Assembly (NCBI GenBank): GCA_020831535.1
Contig: JAFIGF010000171.1
Coordinates: 1-46,082 of the forward strand
Direction of reading: 5' to 3'
DNA length: 46,082 bases
Source of the DNA: Opitutales bacterium
GTDB lineage: Bacteria > Verrucomicrobiota > Verrucomicrobiia > Opitutales > T3Sed10-336
Positions 17,013 through 27,100 of this stretch are shown here, one piece after another. Below the pieces are notes generated by a model that was not told the DNA's origin, ran no database searches, and saw only the letters and a program-made list of their open reading frames with translations. A program made the translations under genes and the position numbers. Within the stretch, counting starts at the first letter, position 1, and each line of letters begins with the position of its first letter.

Positions 17013-20000
17013 TCCGGCGGAGGCTCATCGCTGGTGACGTGCACCGTGAACTCCCGTGATGTTTCCAATTCATCCCACAGCGCATGAACGTGCAGGAGAT
17101 ACTCTCCTTCCAGATTGAAGGAGATGGTGGTATTGACGGCATCGTCCGGTTGGAAATTCACGATCGCGTCATCCGGGGCGGCGAGCACGGTCCAACTGAC
17201 CACCGGATCCGTTCCAACGGGCGGATCGGGATGAATCACCTCCCCGACCACGATAAGATCTTCATCGGGAGTCAGGTAAACGACCTCGTCGGCGGGTTCG
17301 GAGATGTCGATCACCAGTGGCGGCACGGACCCGGTGGCGTTGCTTTCCATGCTGATTTCCTGTAAGGTCCAGCCCTCCCCGCGTGAGGCCACGGCAAAGC
17401 CGTTAAACGTGGTGGGACCATCAACCAGGGAGTGGATACTGCGGAACGTGCAAACGTTATCCTCCGAGGTGAAACTCCAGTCGATCCCGCCACCGCTGCC
17501 ACTGTTGTCGCCGCCATTGTGCGGGGTGGGATAGGTCGTGGTGACGCGGATTTCTGTGGCGGAAATCCTTTGCAGGTGAAAAGTGGCTGGTACCGCCTGG
17601 TTCTGATTGAGTGGCGGGAGGTTAAAGGTCACGCTGTCTCCATCCATGGAAGTGCCGCCACCGGAATGGTCCATCAGCGGAGTACTGCCGGACCCCTGGC
17701 GATACACGCCCGCCCCGGAGGTGCCATCGCTGGTGCGGGTACCGAGTTGGTGGACGTAGCCTTCCCAGTCTCCGGTGATTCCGGTTTGGCCATCGGCGGA
17801 AACGGAATCACCCTCGAAAAAGCCCCAGCTCACCTGTCGGGGCTGGTTGTTACCGGTGTTCGCCTGGAGGGCAAACTGAATCTCTACATAATCCCCCACT
17901 TCCGACAATTCGGCTTCATCAAAGGACAGGACATACCCCTGAAAGGCGTCTTCAGGATCGCCGGTGCGCGTCAGAGTGTGCACCTCATCGATGGTGGATA
18001 CGGAACCGTGATTGATAAGATGAAGGGGACCGGGGGTGATATCCACACCCGGCGGAGTATCGTTGTCAATGATGGTCACATCGGCGGTGGTGTCGCCCAA
18101 TTGGGCGATCCCCAGAGCGTTGGAGAGCACGACGGAAAAGGTGCGGTTGATGTCGCGGATCTCATCGTCGATGATCGGGATGCTGATCCATTGATCACTC
18201 ATGTCGCCATCTTCCCAGGCCAGGGTCCCCGAGGTGGTCTCATAATGGTCGCCCGCTGAGGCGGTGCCGTCATGGGTGGTGTAGTTGACGGAAACCAACC
18301 CGACATCCTGAATCGTACGCCTGACCGGGATGGATAAACTCCCCGCACCCTCATCCACAGTGAACTGGGTTTCGGGGAATTCGATGATCGCCCGTGGCTC
18401 GATGGTCAGGGGGAGCGTGGTGGAAGTGGTGTCAAACCCGTCGCTGACGTGAAAGGTCAGCAGAGGAGATCCGACGGAGCCCGTGGGTGGCGTCGCGGAG
18501 AGGGTGCCGGTGCCATCTCCGTGATCGGTAAACGTCAGCCAGGAAGGCAACGGGTCGGTACTGAGCGTCAGCGTATGGCCATCGGCATCAGTGGCCTCAA
18601 TGGTTGCACTGTACGGAGCCAACACATAGCCGGTGGCCAGGGTCTCGGTCAGAAACTCCGGCGGAGTGTTGCCGCCTTCGGGGAGCACCATGAGATCAAA
18701 GGACTGATAGATGACATAGGCGCCATCCGTAACGGATAGAAGCACCGGAAAGCTCCCGGTGTCGGCAGGAGTGCCGGTGAGAGTGGCGGTGCCGTTGCCA
18801 TGATCGTTGAAAGTCAGCCAGCCCGGCAGGGTTTCCGCCGTCAGGGTCAATTCGGAAAGCGGGGTATCCTCGTCGTCGGTCACTACTAAATAGGTGTACA
18901 ACTCGCCGACAGAGCCGACGGTGTCCGCCTCGGAGGTAAACACAGGCGGCAACTCATCCCCGGAACCAGCAGGCACCAGGAAAGCGTTCGAGACAACACT
19001 TTCGCTGCCGTCGGGATTGCGTACCTGCACGTCCCAATAGCCCGGAGCCATGTTGGCGGAATCCAACCGGGTGCGGATCTGACGATCCTCGGTCTCAATG
19101 GCATAGGCCGAAACGGGATCGAAGTTGTCTTTTTTCAAGGTCACTTCCGCGCCCAGAAGAAATCCGGACCCGTCCACGTTGAGAATCATAAAATCGGCCC
19201 CATAGGATTGCGGGGTGTTTCCGGTGATCACGGGGCTGCTTGGCAAATGGGCTTCGCTGTGTACCATCCCCGAGACGGCCACCGAATAGCGCTGGAAATC
19301 GTAAGTTAACGAACCCGCATGACTGACCTCAAGGACGTAATCGCCGGGCAACGGGTTGTCGATCAGAACCTGGATAACGTTATCGGTATCATTGACCCCC
19401 TGCACGGCATGAGCGCTGTAAAGCGAGGGATCGTATGCGGGAGTGCTCCCTACGCCGGTGGTGAAGGGCATCACAAACGGAAGATGCACACTGTCATCAG
19501 GACCGATCAGACGGAGGTTGAGGTCGTTGACGAGGCTTTTGTCGTTGTTGCACTGCCAGGAGGCGGGACCCTCCGGATCAATCCAGGCCAAGGTTACGCG
19601 AATGGGGTTGGTCCCGTCGGAAGTATAAATCCGTTCATGGGTTTCACCCTCATTGAGCCGATCCTCGATGAGTACCCGGGAGGCGGGTTGGTCGGCATAG
19701 GTTTGGATGATTTCGGCGGCCCGTCGGGTATTCATAATGCCGTACCCGTAGGTGTAGTCCGGACCGGGATTGCCGAGGTCGTCGGAGGTGTTGATGATGA
19801 GAGCCCGGGTGGTGGAGGCCCGCATATATTGCCCCGGGAAGCGCTTATTGAAGTATTGAATTAGGAGCACCGCGCTGCCCGAAGCGTTGGGCGTCGCCAT
19901 ACTGGTGCCCTGACGGGAGCCGTATCCAGTTGCGGAATCGGGCGAAAAAACGCCTTGCCCATTGCCCACAATGTCCGGCTTGATGCGTCCGTCCCGCGCA

Positions 20001-21307
20001 GGCCCACGGGAACTGAAGCCGGAAATGTTGCCCCCGCTGACGTAGTTGCCCTCCGCATCGCGGGTGACATCATTCACCGAACCAACGAGGATGACGTTTT
20101 TGGCCAGATTGTTCCCCACCGTCAGCGTGTTGAAATCCGATCCATCATTGGAGGCGGCATAGAAGTGGACATAGTACGGATAGTCAAAAAGAGTGCTGTC
20201 AAACGTGCGGGATCCAACGGTGTATTGTCCCCGGCAGTTGGGATCATCCTGCCCCAGGGAGGTGGTGCCCATGACCGAACGTTCCGGCTGGCCGGGATAG
20301 CGCATGCCGTACCCGGTAATATGGGATTGGGTCTGTTGAATCAGAGCCCGGATCCAAACGCGTGGAGCCATCCCCATCGCGGCTTCGTTATACCCATACG
20401 CGGCCACCGTTCCGGCGACGTGGGTCATATGACCGCGCTGCCCACCGGAATAGCCGGGAACTTCGGACACGACGATGCGGGACCCACCGTCATCCGGCCA
20501 TTGAAATTCGGGATGCTCATAGATTTCCCCGTGGTCATTGACGTTGACATAAAGATCCGTCCCGTCCAACTCCATGCCAAACAGGGAATCAAATTCGGGG
20601 TTCATGCGCACCAGACTGGCGGCAGTCGAGATGGCTGCCTCATGATTGGTGGTGACCGTGTAAACCGGATCAGCACCATGAAACCCAATCAGGGCATAAC
20701 CCCGGCCCTCTTCATCAATCCCTCCCAAAGAGAGTCCTAACAAGCGCCCTCTTTCCTGAACCATAGCTTGTTGCATCCGTTCCATTGCGGTCAGCCAATC
20801 CGAATAATCATTGGCCTCTTCATCACTCATCTCTGCTCCGAAGAGATGGCGCTCATCCAACATCGCTTCGTAAAAGATATCCAGATCTGTAGGGTCCAAT
20901 CCGGGAAACCGTTCGACAAAAGCCCGATAGGTTTGCCGCACATTAGAAGGAACCCTATCCACATACTCGGCAACCGGTGGAGAACGTAAGGGCATTTCCT
21001 CCGGGGAGGCTGGATTCAATTCAGGATTCGGGCGGGCAGACCTGTCCCCGATTGGGCGGACCTCCTCTGCCGAACGATCCATCCCATGCGCAGTATCCTC
21101 TTCCGGGGACTGCTTTCGCCCCACCTGCCCTTCTTTAGCTTCATTGGGGTTCGAAAAATAGTCCCTCTCCGAGTCGGCATGAGCTTGAACCAGAAGACGA
21201 CTTTCATTGCCAATGTCTCTTTCGGGCGGCGAATTGTGAATCCAAATCAACCATCCCCCCACAACGGAGAAGATGATCAGATAAAGAAGAGAATGGCTGG
21301 TTTTCAT
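15212..21307 (-). CDS. Giant secreted subtilisin-like serine protease (S8, KP-43-like) with Ig-like domains and shared C-terminal module
   Basis: This 2031-residue exoprotein has a signal-anchor (LLYLIIFSVVGGWLIWI). Its S8 catalytic domain (~220-520) has Asp258 in VNVNDHGEIYEHPEF, His293 in GHMTHVAGT (the usual HGTH reads HMTH) and Ser469 in GTSMATPNASG. A beta-sandwich typical of KP-43-like subtilases follows (WIDPEGP... to ~680). Next are an IPT/TIG domain (690-785), two He_PIG/cadherin-like domains (790-970), Calx-beta (972-1085), a ~240-residue beta-rich domain I cannot name (1085-1325), an Ig/PKD-like domain (1325-1430) and the shared ~600-residue C-terminal module. All three catalytic residues are present, so activity is likely. 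It starts 61 bp after the displaced tail of the PEP-CTERM gene, which suggests co-transcription. No clear ribosome-binding site is visible. Confidence 0.9.
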   Translation of the reverse strand: MKTSHSLLYLIIFSVVGGWLIWIHNSPPERDIGNESRLLVQAHADSERDYFSNPNEAKEGQVGRKQSPEEDTAHGMDRSAEEVRPIGDRSARPNPELNPASPEEMPLRSPPVAEYVDRVPSNVRQTYRAFVERFPGLDPTDLDIFYEAMLDERHLFGAEMSDEEANDYSDWLTAMERMQQAMVQERGRLLGLSLGGIDEEGRGYALIGFHGADPVYTVTTNHEAAISTAASLVRMNPEFDSLFGMELDGTDLYVNVNDHGEIYEHPEFQWPDDGGSRIVVSEVPGYSGGQRGHMTHVAGTVAAYGYNEAAMGMAPRVWIRALIQQTQSHITGYGMRYPGQPERSVMGTTSLGQDDPNCRGQYTVGSRTFDSTLFDYPYYVHFYAASNDGSDFNTLTVGNNLAKNVILVGSVNDVTRDAEGNYVSGGNISGFSSRGPARDGRIKPDIVGNGQGVFSPDSATGYGSRQGTSMATPNASGSAVLLIQYFNKRFPGQYMRASTTRALIINTSDDLGNPGPDYTYGYGIMNTRRAAEIIQTYADQPASRVLIEDRLNEGETHERIYTSDGTNPIRVTLAWIDPEGPASWQCNNDKSLVNDLNLRLIGPDDSVHLPFVMPFTTGVGSTPAYDPSLYSAHAVQGVNDTDNVIQVLIDNPLPGDYVLEVSHAGSLTYDFQRYSVAVSGMVHSEAHLPSSPVITGNTPQSYGADFMILNVDGSGFLLGAEVTLKKDNFDPVSAYAIETEDRQIRTRLDSANMAPGYWDVQVRNPDGSESVVSNAFLVPAGSGDELPPVFTSEADTVGSVGELYTYLVVTDDEDTPLSELTLTAETLPGWLTFNDHGNGTATLTGTPADTGSFPVLLSVTDGAYVIYQSFDLMVLPEGGNTPPEFLTETLATGYVLAPYSATIEATDADGHTLTLSTDPLPSWLTFTDHGDGTGTLSATPPTGSVGSPLLTFHVSDGFDTTSTTLPLTIEPRAIIEFPETQFTVDEGAGSLSIPVRRTIQDVGLVSVNYTTHDGTASAGDHYETTSGTLAWEDGDMSDQWISIPIIDDEIRDINRTFSVVLSNALGIAQLGDTTADVTIIDNDTPPGVDITPGPLHLINHGSVSTIDEVHTLTRTGDPEDAFQGYVLSFDEAELSEVGDYVEIQFALQANTGNNQPRQVSWGFFEGDSVSADGQTGITGDWEGYVHQLGTRTSDGTSGAGVYRQGSGSTPLMDHSGGGTSMDGDSVTFNLPPLNQNQAVPATFHLQRISATEIRVTTTYPTPHNGGDNSGSGGGIDWSFTSEDNVCTFRSIHSLVDGPTTFNGFAVASRGEGWTLQEISMESNATGSVPPLVIDISEPADEVVYLTPDEDLIVVGEVIHPDPPVGTDPVVSWTVLAAPDDAIVNFQPDDAVNTTISFNLEGEYLLHVHALWDELETSREFTVHVTSDEPPPESTLIVDWGQTASTGQIRDGAAPESIPADLSGNGQVDDLILTYPFSDTFSLSPAVGSYEDVPIYGGIRLEGIEEDDLEFLERTLAGHFHLQPSRAGEAPGGGTLVSWGPSTETLLNRWTDIGNNSTSTPTGSINGNSGTFRYRSHTTAIVTNNSYDNPPESPHFGYAIAQWNSGGAPGMHLRLEGRDSNAPDGDFIQLNNTTGGSNYGAALVWWELDEPHHAGQVPVAVQTMAEGETFALAVRNGAQWYLGEAGQTDVGHLGDIQWTAYTPSDGNPQSLFANHSGPDTIGALSALTFEEITFDNITALGLYGERIDTTNGREIKIICFNAAAGTPDPWLSLNATLFWSQEDFLNDGHISSVSFQEDSFLRIHDLETNGLSGDLRWLIREGDAYYLSETTLNPTDGLAELTFPDVGQHGSWALWNGIEQLEFDPATADWQPMTFSDVTALGLAVSQTTHHNVPIEILFQRFAVAALLSEPEDPEPFNEWLQTYNYDAVDPDTFEVEKAGRMVTLREAFLLGENPDNPGDVTGIRMQGMDGLLFGTLPDRLYQVEWSEDLVEWTPYEDTFHRTSGGSEEVYYPLPEPGDETRRFYRVRIAFP

Positions 21308-21368
21308 ACGGTTCAGTTCATTGCAACCCTTTGCGTGTTTTGCTCCTGTTTCAATTACTCAGAGGGAA

Positions 21369-21443
21369 TCAGGAAGACCTGCGCCATCGAATAATGAAAG
21401 CTACTCCGAACGCCAATGCGATCAGCGGAACCATGCCCGGTTC
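21369..21443 (-). other. Displaced PEP-CTERM sorting signal
   Basis: In the +1 frame after the neighbouring gene, the minus strand encodes EPGMVPLIALAFGVAFIIR followed by WRRSS and a stop at 21371-21369. With the preceding VP of the interrupted gene this makes VPEP, a hydrophobic helix and a basic tail, the classic tripartite PEP-CTERM signal handled by exosortase. One extra base (position 21444) puts it out of frame and creates the TGA that ends the gene. Confidence 0.85.
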
Positions 21444-22230
21444 ACGGAACAGTGGTAACAGCTTGCAATCCTTCATCATTGGAAAGACGTGTTAAGCGAA
21501 TGGCATCGAATTGGGAGAAATTGGCTTCCCCTGTTTTTCCGAACCAGAGGCGGGAAAGCTCTCCGAAATTTGCTGCACTTGTTGAGACGGTTGGCTCGGG
21601 CAAGTCTTCAACCTTGCCGGGCACCCTGTCTCTCTGCGCAAAAAACCAGACATCCAGGTTGTTTCTGCTGGTATTTCCCCGAGCCAAAATCAGATAAGTT
21701 TCGTCCTGGTTCACTTCGGAACCACTTTCCGGACCCGCGTCCCATGTGCTGATCCGTCCGGTCTGAATGAATGGGCGAAGCGTACCTTCATCATTATAGA
21801 TCCCAAAGGCCGTGGAGTTTGCAAAGGTGCCATTGTCAGGGTTAATATCGTTTCCCTCTCCCAAAGAAAAAAACGTGTACTCACCCTGCCCCCCTTCGCC
21901 ATTCGTGACACGTTTATGGAGAGCGGAGAACCAGAACTCACCTGAAGGGGACGAATCGAGGGCCGTAGAGGAACCACGGGGAAATCCTCCCGTCGTCTGA
22001 GCCAATCCCGTGTCTTCGTTTCCGCCCATCCGATAGCCGGCATTGTTAAAGGACAGGTTTTCCCTATGGAATTGAAGATTGTTCGTGGAATTGTCCCATC
22101 CGGCGTTAGCTCCGATATTCCCTGAGAAGTCGTCGGGATGAAAATATTCTTCCAGAACCAAGGAGGCCGAAAGGGGTGCGCCAAGGAGAAGAGCGAATGC
22201 GGTAACGAGGTAGGATTTATGGTATTTCAT
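21442..22230 (-). CDS. Secreted PEP-CTERM protein, sorting tail lost by frameshift
   Basis: This 262-residue frame has a signal peptide (MKYHKSYLVTAFALLLGAPLSA) and a LamG-like beta-rich body with many Asn/Gly (RMGGNEDTGLAQ, FWFSALHKRV, YLILARGNTS, FDAIRLTRL). It ends ...AVTTVP followed by TGA. The expected sorting tail lies immediately downstream in the +1 frame (21369-21443). Removing one base at 21444 restores VPEP and an uninterrupted ~286-residue PEP-CTERM protein. As written, the product would be secreted without its membrane anchor. It sits between the lyase-like and subtilase giants on the same strand. The function is unknown; a matrix or surface protein is the usual guess for such proteins. 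Confidence 0.8.
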   Translation of the reverse strand: MKYHKSYLVTAFALLLGAPLSASLVLEEYFHPDDFSGNIGANAGWDNSTNNLQFHRENLSFNNAGYRMGGNEDTGLAQTTGGFPRGSSTALDSSPSGEFWFSALHKRVTNGEGGQGEYTFFSLGEGNDINPDNGTFANSTAFGIYNDEGTLRPFIQTGRISTWDAGPESGSEVNQDETYLILARGNTSRNNLDVWFFAQRDRVPGKVEDLPEPTVSTSAANFGELSRLWFGKTGEANFSQFDAIRLTRLSNDEGLQAVTTVP

Positions 22231-22386
22231 GGGGTTTTAGGGGGTTACTGGGTTTCTTGATACAGATTTTACACGATACCCCGGTCAAATGAACAGGCGC
22301 AAAGTGTGTTCAATTACGGATTTATTGGGACAGAATACGTCAACACTTTTTCGATGAGAATTCGGTTGGTCGTGCCGCATAAAGCT

Positions 22387-24180
22387 TTATTCCTGCGGAA
22401 ATTCGATCCGCAAACGGTAGAATCGGCGGGGCATGTCCCCCGGATTGAAAACGGGATACTGGACCTCCTCGCGGTCTCCACTGGTGCGGAGAAAAGTATC
22501 CTCAAGAGGTGTCCACTCCACTAAATCCTCCGACCATTCCACTTGGTACCGTCGATTGGGCAAGGTATCGAATTGGAGTTCATCCGGATTCATCATTCGC
22601 AGACGGGGCAGATCATTCGGATCATTTGGATCGGCCCCCAGCAGGAAGGCCTCCCGCAGGGTCACCATACGCCCGCCTTTGCGTACTTCGTAGGTATCGG
22701 GATCGAACCCGGTGTAATCATATTCCTGGAGCCAAACATCGAAGGGGGCATCGGTCGCCTGCGGGGAGAGTCTTGCCGCGACCTCAAAACGGTCAAAACG
22801 GACCAGTTGCGCCTCGTTGATAAAGGAACCCTCGGGAAGAGCCAGTCCCACAGCGGTGACATCACTGAAATTCTGCGTTTGCCAATCGGCCTGAGCAGCA
22901 TCAAAACCGTATCCCTGCTGCGGATCCCAGACCGTCCAAAGCCCGTCATCATCATGCGCAGCAAAGGTCAGCTCGGCAAGTCCGGCATTGCCCACGAGGG
23001 CATGGGAAAGATAGTAGGTGCTTCCATCGCGAACGAGCCAACGGAGTTGATTCTCCAAACCGTCAGTCTCCAGTTCATGGATACGCAGATGACTATCATG
23101 ACTGAAGCTAACCGCGTAAATATCCCCATCGTTCAGAAAGTCCTCCTGATCCCAGAGTAAGGCGAATTGCAGATCGATCCAAGGAGCCGGAGTCGCCACC
23201 TCGACGGTGAATTCGCGGATTTTCATATCCCGTCCCTGGGTTTCGTCGATCCGTTCATTGTAGATCCCCAGTGCGGTGATGGCATCAAAGGTCTCGGGGG
23301 CAAAAGTCAATCCAGCCAGAGATCCAATCGTATCGCCACCTCCGTAATTGGCGAACATTGTGTGCGGATTACCATCAACGGGATGGTAGGGCACCCAGTC
23401 AATATCGTCCAGCGAATCGACGTTGGTTTGACCAACCTCACCCAGATACCATTGGCCATCATTCAAGACCGCCAAGGCAAAATCACCACCCTCGGTCTGG
23501 GAGATCACGCGGAGCGGTAATTCCGACGTATCGTGGGCCTGATCCAATTCCCACCAGACCAGATTGGCCCCGTAGTTCGATCCCGAGGAGAAGTTATTGA
23601 TCTGGATAAAATCACCGCCTTCCTCACGACCTTCGATGCGATACCGCACATTGGGGGAGCCGCCGGACTCCCAGTGGGAGGAGGCGTGACCGAAATCCGG
23701 GGAATCGGGTGGATTGGTGTAGTTCGTGTTGGTCACGATGGCGGTGGTGTGCGAGCGGTAAGTAAAGCCGCCATTGTTCCCGTTGATCCCGCCGGGAATC
23801 TCATCCGTACTGTCATCCCCGATGGTGGTCCAGGAATCGTGAATATCGGTTCCGGGTCCCCAGGAAATCAAGGTTCCCCCGCCGGCACCCGCCACGGAAC
23901 CCGCCGGACGCAAGGCAAAGTGGTCAGCCAGAGTGCGTTCGGCAAAGGTAAGATCGTCTTCGGATAGCGCATCGAGCCGGATACCCCCATACATCGGAAC
24001 GTCGGTATAGCCACCACTGGTGGGACTCAGGGGAGTGCTGGCACTGAAGGGATAGGTCAAAATAAGATCATCATTTTGACCGTTCCCAGAGAGATCGGTG
24101 AAAAAGGCCTCCGGATCGTTGCCGTCCCGGATCTCGCCGGTGGATTCGGTTTGTCCCCAGTCCACAATAAGGACGCTGTC
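22387..24180 (-). repeat. Shared C-terminal module, copy C (~598 residues)
   Basis: Begins SVLIVDWGQTESTGEIRDG and ends RRFYRLRIEFPQE. It has the same order of segments as copies A and B but is more diverged. Homology with copy A continues upstream through both PKD domains and the linker TGDPPPN.PP, so A and C share about 780 C-terminal residues. Copy B shares only the ~600-residue part. Confidence 0.85.
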
Positions 24181-27100
24181 AGGGCTGGTTTCCGTGACGG
24201 TGATCTCGACAAAGTCCTCACCAAAATCCCCGTCGTTGTCGGTCACCCGCAGACGGGCGGTGTAAATGCCGGGGTCCGGGTAGGTGTGGGCAACGGTGAC
24301 GCCGGTGGCATCGACCGAACCATTGTTGGTGAAGTCCCACTCGTAGAGAACGATCTCTCCATCCGGATCCTGGGAAGCGGAACCATCGAAGGACACTTCG
24401 AGAGGGAACTGTCCGAGGGAAGGCGTTGCTTCGGCAACACCCTCGGGCGGAACATTGGGTGGAGGATCACCGGTTACCACCAAATCCACGGTATCCGCCG
24501 AAGTATCACCACGATCATCGGTAAGCCGCAGAGCCGGACTGTATTCGCCGGGGAAATAATAGGTATGGGAAGCGGTGACATTTCCTTCGACCCAATTCCC
24601 GTCACCCAGGAAGTCCCATTCATACAGCACAATCGTTCCATCGGGATCGTAGGAATTGGCCGCATTAAAGTTGACTTCGAGTGGGGCATCACCGCTTTCG
24701 GGGGTCGCGGTAAAGTCCACCACGGGAGGCAGGTTGGGTTCGGAGGCATCGACGATCTGGTAGCCCGCAGGGGCCGCATAGCGCACTCCCTCGGCGTAGA
24801 TCTGAATATTACTGTTGGTCAAACCACGGAAGACCACATACACATCCCCGTCCTCGGCCGCCTCGGCGGTGGCGGCAGTGGATTCGGTCAGCGCCCCATC
24901 CCAGCGATGGTTGTCGTCCCGGATGTATTTGGTTTCACCATCAATGGTGATTTCCATTGTTCCGGTGATCCCGTTATCGGATTCTCCCCCGGCCCAGTAT
25001 ATATAGAGGTCATAGGTATCGTAAGGGATGCCGTTGAGGTTGGCCCGGGTGGGTTGATTGGGATTGATCCCCCAATAGGAGGTCAGTAACCGGTGGTTGG
25101 CGGTCACGATGGGAAAGGTGTCATTCGTCCGGTTGAAGCCGAAACTCTGGAAGGAAATGGAGGCCCCGCTGGAATTGCCCTCACTGTCCATGAGGGAGGT
25201 CGTATTACCGCCAATGATATTATTCCAATAGGGCGAGGGAATGGCTCCGGCGTATTCAAAGGGGAAGATGAGCAAATCCTCCCGCCAACGCTCGCAGATG
25301 TTGATATTGATGGAGTCCGGCGTGTGGGCGGGAAAATGGTGAACCTCCTGGACATACACCGACTGGGCACCCTTATCGTCAAACACCGTGAGCACAGCCG
25401 AGTACACCCCAAAGTTGTAAGTGTGGCTGACCTCCGGTCCCATGGCTCCCCCGCTGTCTCCAAAGTCCCAGAGAAAGGTCAGCGGATCGCCGTCGGGATC
25501 GCTGGAGGCGGTGGCGTCAAAATAAAAGGTGTCGCCCGACTGGGTTACCTCAAAGGTGGCCACCGGTGGGTTGTTCACACTGGGGGTCACATCGATGTGG
25601 TGGGTGGCAGAATCGAGCCCGCCCATGGAATCGCGGGCATAGACGGTCACGGTATAGTTATCGGGAGCATAATAGATATGTTCCAGAATGGGGGAATAGG
25701 TGCGCCGGGTTTGCCCGTCGCCCAGATCCCAGAAATACATCAGAGGGGTGTTGTCCGGATCAAAGGAGTCGCTGGCATCAAAGGTCACTGGCTCCAGCAC
25801 CTGAGCGGCGTCAGGTCCGGTCAGATGAGCAACAGGATTTTGGGTGACCGGCTGATTGCCGGTGCCATTGTCAAAGAGACCGAGCTCACGCACCTCCAGA
25901 ATGTCCCCCTGGGGCGAGGGATTGGTTGCCCGCAGTTCCCAACGGTAGCTGGAGTAAGCCACATCGTTGTCCACGTCGAAAAACCAGGTGTAATGGGTAT
26001 CCGGCCAAACCAGATCCTCACGGTGATCCAACAGATCCCAGTTCACGCCGTCATGACTGCCGTAAAAGCGGATTTCCTCAGCATCGCGGTCATTCCAGGC
26101 GGGTGGATTGACCACGCTGTATTCGTCGATGACATAGGACTGGCGAAATCCGTTGTGATCGAAGTGAATCTCAATCCACCCCTCCAGATCCCAAGTCAAC
26201 CAGCGAGTGTCGATATCATCCTCAAACACATTCACCGCCGACCCCCCAACGGAGGGGTCCTCGTCGCTGACCGTGACCGAACGACCGAATTCGCGGGCCC
26301 GGTTAAGCCGTTCCGGAGCAGGCAATACAAAAATTGTTTGACCGGAGGTAACAATGCCTCCATCCGCCGTGCGCACCGTCAGGGTGACGACATGCTCGCC
26401 GGGAGAAAAGGAATGGGAGGCGGTTCGTCCGGTGCCGGAGTTGTCATACCCGAAGTCCCAGAGGTAAGCGATGATTTCGCTGCCCGGAGCCACCGAGGGA
26501 CCCGCTTCAAAATTCAGGGTCAGCGGTTCGCCGGGTTCCGTCTGGTAAAAAGTGCGGGTCCCCACGGGATCATCGGGAATGAAATTCACCGACTCCGGAA
26601 CGATCATATTCTCGGGGGCGGGGCTCACGTCAAAGGCCGATGTGGGACGTCCCCCCTGCCAGAAGAAATCAGTGGATTCCATATAGCGCCGGTCGAATCC
26701 GGGGCCTTCCCATTCCATGGTCAGCTCCGGCCACTGGTCGTTCTCGGTGAGATCGCCCATATGGTAGAGTAGTTCGATCTGATGATACCCCGCCTTGAGA
26801 CCGATACTGTGATTGGCCGTTCGGCGGGAAAAGGCGAGATCGTCGTATTCAATGACAGTTTGCCCACCGAATTTGACCGTGAGCGTATCGCGAAAGGCGA
26901 AATGGAAGGTATAGGTCCCGTCTTCGGGCACTTTGATATAGCCGGTGTAGCGGAAGGCAAAGCGTTCGTCCCCCTCGCGGTTGCGGATATCGATGTTGTA
27001 CATCACCCCTTCACGGGAGGCAACCAACTGGTCGAAATTCGGCGTAAAGCGCTCGTTGAGTCCGAACAGTTGATAGTAAATCCCGGGAAAAAGGTTGTCG

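Noticed and set aside
21436..21450. Programmed +1 frameshifting (prfB-like) at CCG-TGA in the PEP-CTERM gene
   Set aside because: No upstream SD-like stimulator and no slippery re-pairing for CCG; a simple one-base insertion or sequencing error is the simpler reading.
25093..26772. 559-residue plus-strand open frame opposite the lyase giant
   Set aside because: Same shadow pattern; the minus strand encodes clear PKD, F5/8C and PA14 domains here. The 461-residue frame at 27991-29376 and the 469-residue frame at 10961-12370 were rejected for the same reason.
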